A DNA stretch of 64,000 nucleotides from Xylaria sp. FL1777 (lineage: Eukaryota > Ascomycota > Sordariomycetes > Xylariales > Xylariaceae): contig MU400545.1 of NCBI GenBank assembly GCA_022578965.1, forward strand, positions 124,001 to 188,000. The letters run 5' to 3'. The position numbers and the translations under genes were made by a program. Shown here piece by piece: positions 61,169 through 64,000 of this stretch (position 1 is the stretch's first letter; each line of letters begins with the position of its first letter). Under the pieces are notes generated by a model, which saw only the letters and a list, made by a program, of their open reading frames with translations, was not told the origin of the DNA and made no database searches.

Positions 61169-61199
61169 AGCGTTACTATTCTCTTCTGTACACGATGGC

Positions 61200-61214
61200 T
61201 ATATATATATATAT
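61200..61214. repeat. (TA)n tract in qutG-qutB convergent interval
   Basis: Short TA dinucleotide run in the 161-bp interval that ends both convergent genes. Confidence 0.8.
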
Positions 61215-61329
61215 GCATAGATCAGTCACAAATCATATCAACCGTGAACTAGATTATCTAATCTATCTACTCAAAGTAAATAATAACGCCTGTTAAATGC
61301 TTCTTCCTACGTAAACGTCGTGATAATAA

Positions 61330-62409
61330 TCATAATCTTGAAGAACCAGATATTCTGGAGGCAATGACTTTCCTGCATTTGGCTACGGGCAGATCCTTCA
61401 GCTCTAGATTCGTCCAAAGTTTAGACTACAATTAAACCAGTCAGCAATCATTCGGTCAGAAAGTAATCAAGCACAAGACCTTACCTGCTCGAAGCCTTGC
61501 CATATCATGGCCTCCGTCCCCAGAATAACCTGCCAGCCCTCGCGGTCGGCAATGGCGCCAAGTTCGGTGTAAGGAGAGGGGTTGTAACACATCTCGAGGA
61601 TGGCGCCCTTCTTCTCCTTCTTCAGGAACGTCTCGATGACGGCGCGCGCCGTCTTCTCCTCGGGCGTCTTGGGCGGGAAGTCAGGCACGCAGGCGACGAT
61701 GGCGCCAGGGGCTGTGAGGGCCTCGGCCTCCTCGACCGTCGCCACGTGCACGAGCGAGTCGCCGTACCCCTTGGCCTTGCACTCGCGGATCACGGCGTCG
61801 ACCTCGGCCCGGTCGCGGTTGACGAGATAGATCTGCGTCGCGCGCATCCACTTCCACAGCGCGTATACGGCACTGCGCGCCGCACCGCCCCCGCCGATCA
61901 CCATCGCTGGCTTGTCGTGGAACACGCCGTCCGGGTCGCGGATGTTCTTGTAGAACGACTCGCGCACGCCTACCACGTCTGTGTTGGTGCCGTAGAGCTT
62001 GCGTCGGCCGCCTGTGTCTTCCGCCGCGCGGAAGTAAATGGTGTTGCAGGCGCCGACTTCGCGGCACTCTTCCGTCATCTCGTCCAGATGCTTCATTATA
62101 GCTATCTTGTTAGGCATTGTGACAGACGCGCCTGGGTTCTATGTTAGTAGTCACTCTGACATACAGGACATGGTGTTTTTTGAAGGACATACCGAAGCAG
62201 TTGGGATCTTGGAGTAGTTTCAAGAAATTAGGGATATCGGCGGAATCGAGACGGAACTGCTCCCATGACCAACCTAAGTCGTTGAATATCGTCTGGTGGA
62301 ATATTGGCGACATGGATGCTGCGATCTTCTGGCCGAAGAGATAGCCATGGCGTTCGACCACCGCTTTATGCGGCGATTGGTCCGTACTGGCGACGGTAAC
62401 GGCACTCAT
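61330..62409 (-). CDS. qutB: quinate 5-dehydrogenase QutB (shikimate dehydrogenase family)
   Basis: Three exons (complement of 62193-62409, 61485-62131, 61330-61425), 319 codons. It oxidises quinate to 3-dehydroquinate, the first catabolic step. Seen: [21 protein letters not shown] at the N-terminus, whose SMSP contacts substrate; after intron 1 [11 protein letters not shown] (the shikimate dehydrogenase catalytic Lys at about 81), [13 protein letters not shown], the NAD-binding loop [15 protein letters not shown] near 161-175, and MIWQGFEQ near the end. The C-terminal exon ([12 protein letters not shown]) is short. QutB is about 329 residues in Aspergillus, so length fits. The ATG at 62409 is preferred over the in-frame upstream one, which lies in a less conserved leader. 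It is transcribed divergently from qutD. Confidence 0.92.
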
Positions 62410-63598
62410 GTTCACAGAATTGTGATCTGTCAACAGGAAACAAACTACTTGGAGAGATGAAAAGGCGGGATTCTTTAAATTAGTCAAGTTACCAAATTAT
62501 TAAAGATAATTATTAACACATGAAATAAACAGTGTCTGCATAGAAACACGAAGCATTCCACAACAGGCCAAGTCTCTCCCTTTAGTTATCTTTAGCCAAC
62601 TATCTTGATATGACGGGGAGATGGCAGATTTCCGTGTCTGAATATAGAACCAGAAGTGCCGGCGCCGATCTAATCCACAGAGTCGGTGACCTGGGGTTTG
62701 CCCCCGCATCCGACGATAGGTTGGATAAGCCAGCCATCACACCCAGAATGGTGGATATGATCTCATCCGGCTCGAATGGCTGCAGCATATGTCTGGGAAA
62801 TATAGAACGGTTAATTGAAGCAGCATCCACCGAAAAGAGGCCAAATAGAAGTGAAATAATCTATCAACTAGGTTAGTGTGTGGCATCCGGAGTCGGGGAA
62901 TGGAAGAGTCATGTCCCCCAGGAACCAATCCCTTGGCAGTCCCAACTGGCCGTGTAAATCTTTATCCCCCCCTACCAGCCTACCTTGATCCTGGGTCTGT
63001 TGGCGCGAGTATCCTTGCACACCCACCGTCACGGGGAACACCTGGACCGCCGCCATCTTCATGAGGAAATGCAACCGGTCTGCCACGAGTTGGCACGCTC
63101 TTGGCTCGGGCTGCACTTACACTCGGCTAGGATGATGCCAAAAGCATTTATGTTCCCAAAAGCCTGCCCTAGTCTCTCACCCCGGCTCAGGTGAGTACGC
63201 TAGCTAATAGTGTAGTATAGCCTGAACCTACTATATTCTGTCAGAGGTTGGTCCCTGTGAATGACTGTGGGAAGTACGTTCAGCCACGCCGTATTACTCT
63301 GGTATCGCATGTTGTCGACGCGTCCTATACAAGGGGCAAGATCATGCTCCTCTGGCCAACAACGTCAGTTCAGCTAGCTGGGATACTCGCTACCCCAGAT
63401 CTCATCCCCAACTTCGTTGGCTAATAAATACTCTGGGGCCCCGGATATCTCGCTGCATATAAGTATAACACGCCCTACAGCCGACCTTATCATCAAATCT
63501 CCCCTGTCTAATCATCACCAACAGAACCTACGGTCTCATAGTTGACTGTCAACGTAGTCCGGCCTCAACTTGATAGGCCTTGTTCACTGACAGACACC
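62410..63598. promoter_or_regulatory. qutB-qutD divergent promoter
   Basis: Shared 1.2-kb upstream region of the dehydrogenase and the permease. No gene supported. Contains a near-consensus QUTA/QA-1F-type site at 62952-62967. Confidence 0.6.
62952..62967 (+). promoter_or_regulatory. candidate QUTA/QA-1F activator binding site
   Basis: GTGTAAATCTTTATCC matches the palindromic consensus GGRTAARYRYTTAYCC at 14 of 16 positions. It is about 545 bp upstream of the qutB start and 630 bp upstream of qutD. Established: QUTA/QA-1F bind such 16-mers in front of quinate genes. Whether this one is bound is inference. Confidence 0.4.
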
Positions 63599-64000
63599 AT
63601 GGGGATTCTCGCTCTCAACGAGGATAGGCCGACGCCTAAGGCCGTCTACAACTGGAGAGTATATGTCAGTGCTGCCGTTGCATCGTTTGCATCATGCGTG
63701 ATCGGCTACGACTCAGCCTTCATCGGCACAACTCTAGCCTTGCCCTCTTTCGTCAACGAGTTTCGATTAAACGAGATCCCGCCGGCGGAGAAAGCCCTGA
63801 TCTCAGCCAACATCGTCTCTCTCTACCAGGCGGGCGCGTTCTTCGGGAGCTTTTTCGCCTACGTCTCCACCTACTTCGTGGGTCGTCGGAAGTCGCTCTT
63901 CGTTTTCACCATCATATTCATCCTCGGAGCTGGTCTGATGCTTGGGGCCAATGCCGAGAGAGGCCTGGGACTCATCTATGGTGGTCGTGTCCTCGCCGGC
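63599..64000 (+). CDS. qutD: quinate permease QutD (MFS transporter), N-terminal part
   Basis: Open from the ATG at 63599 to the window end (134 codons, no stop), so truncated by the edge. The start MGILALNEDRPTPKAVYNWRVY is characteristic of QutD/Qa-y permeases, proton-coupled importers of quinate in the plasma membrane. Seen: helix 1 (AAVASFASCVIGYDSAFIG, the VIGYDS signature of sugar-porter MFS), the loop FRLNEIPPAEKALISANIVS, helix 2 with LYQAGAFFGSFFAY, and the loop GRRKSLF between helices 2 and 3 followed by the third helix and GGRVLAG. The rest of the qut cluster (dehydroquinase, dehydratase, QutA/QutR regulators) would be expected further right. Confidence 0.93.
   Translation, partial: MGILALNEDRPTPKAVYNWRVYVSAAVASFASCVIGYDSAFIGTTLALPSFVNEFRLNEIPPAEKALISANIVSLYQAGAFFGSFFAYVSTYFVGRRKSLFVFTIIFILGAGLMLGANAERGLGLIYGGRVLAG

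Noticed and set aside
61497..62147. 216-codon open frame on the + strand
   Set aside because: Exact antisense of the qutB core; its length comes from GC-rich third positions of the real gene, and it has no domain.
62610..63194. Small open frames in the qutB-qutD interval
   Set aside because: None has a domain, and the interval is the expected divergent promoter.
1..64000. tRNA, rRNA, CRISPR arrays, insertion sequences
   Set aside because: No cloverleaf with a GGTTCGA-type arm, no rRNA segments, no regular spacer arrays and no transposase frames were seen by eye; CRISPR is not expected in a fungus. A tRNAscan and repeat search would be decisive.

Overview
The window comes from a filamentous ascomycete (Pezizomycotina, probably Sordariomycetes; Xylariales is only a guess). 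Genes carry several short GT-AG introns (about 43-134 bp) with CTAAC/CTGAC-type branch sites. The content is typically fungal: a HET-domain gene, an Scon-2/SconB F-box protein, an Fsp/LaeA-type methyltransferase, a PTH11-like rhodopsin-fold membrane protein, a highly reducing polyketide synthase and part of a quinate-utilisation (qut) cluster. All exon maps here were worked out by eye from reading frame, splice signals and protein family motifs.

Layout. 0-9.5 kb is housekeeping: DPH2 (diphthamide synthesis), a FAT1-type very-long-chain acyl-CoA synthetase with a 7-bp first exon, PIG-S (GPI transamidase) and an SconB-type F-box/WD40 protein. 9.5-25.3 kb is gene-poor: a 4-kb and a 5.8-kb stretch without recognisable genes, broken by an mpaB-type oxygenase, a HET-only protein and a nine-exon LaeA-like methyltransferase. 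25.9-46.8 kb is accessory: a secreted CBM1 protein, a GNAT acetyltransferase, an alpha/beta hydrolase, a rhodopsin-fold membrane protein, then an alpha-oxoamine synthase (AOS) followed in tandem by a 2574-residue KS-AT-DH-cMT-ER-KR-ACP polyketide synthase, then a small acidic-tailed protein. 49-61 kb holds a mitochondrial-type sulfite oxidase, a MARVEL-like membrane protein, a wrecked glycerophosphodiester phosphodiesterase pseudogene, a GH18 chitinase ending in RDEL and the ribosome-biogenesis WD40 protein JIP5. 59.9-64 kb is the left part of a qut cluster: qutG, then divergent qutB and qutD, the last cut by the window edge.

How the genes work together. The most interesting unit is the AOS plus PKS at 34.8-45.4 kb. 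The PKS ends in an ACP with no release domain, and the AOS belongs to the PLP family that can release an acyl chain by decarboxylative condensation with an amino acid. The pair therefore predicts an amino-ketone (sphingoid-like or aminoalkyl) polyketide. The upstream acetyltransferase, hydrolase and membrane protein could be tailoring or accessory functions, but that link is positional only. At the right edge, qutB, qutG and qutD would import quinate and oxidise it to 3-dehydroquinate; a near-consensus QUTA/QA-1F-type site lies in the qutB-qutD divergent promoter.
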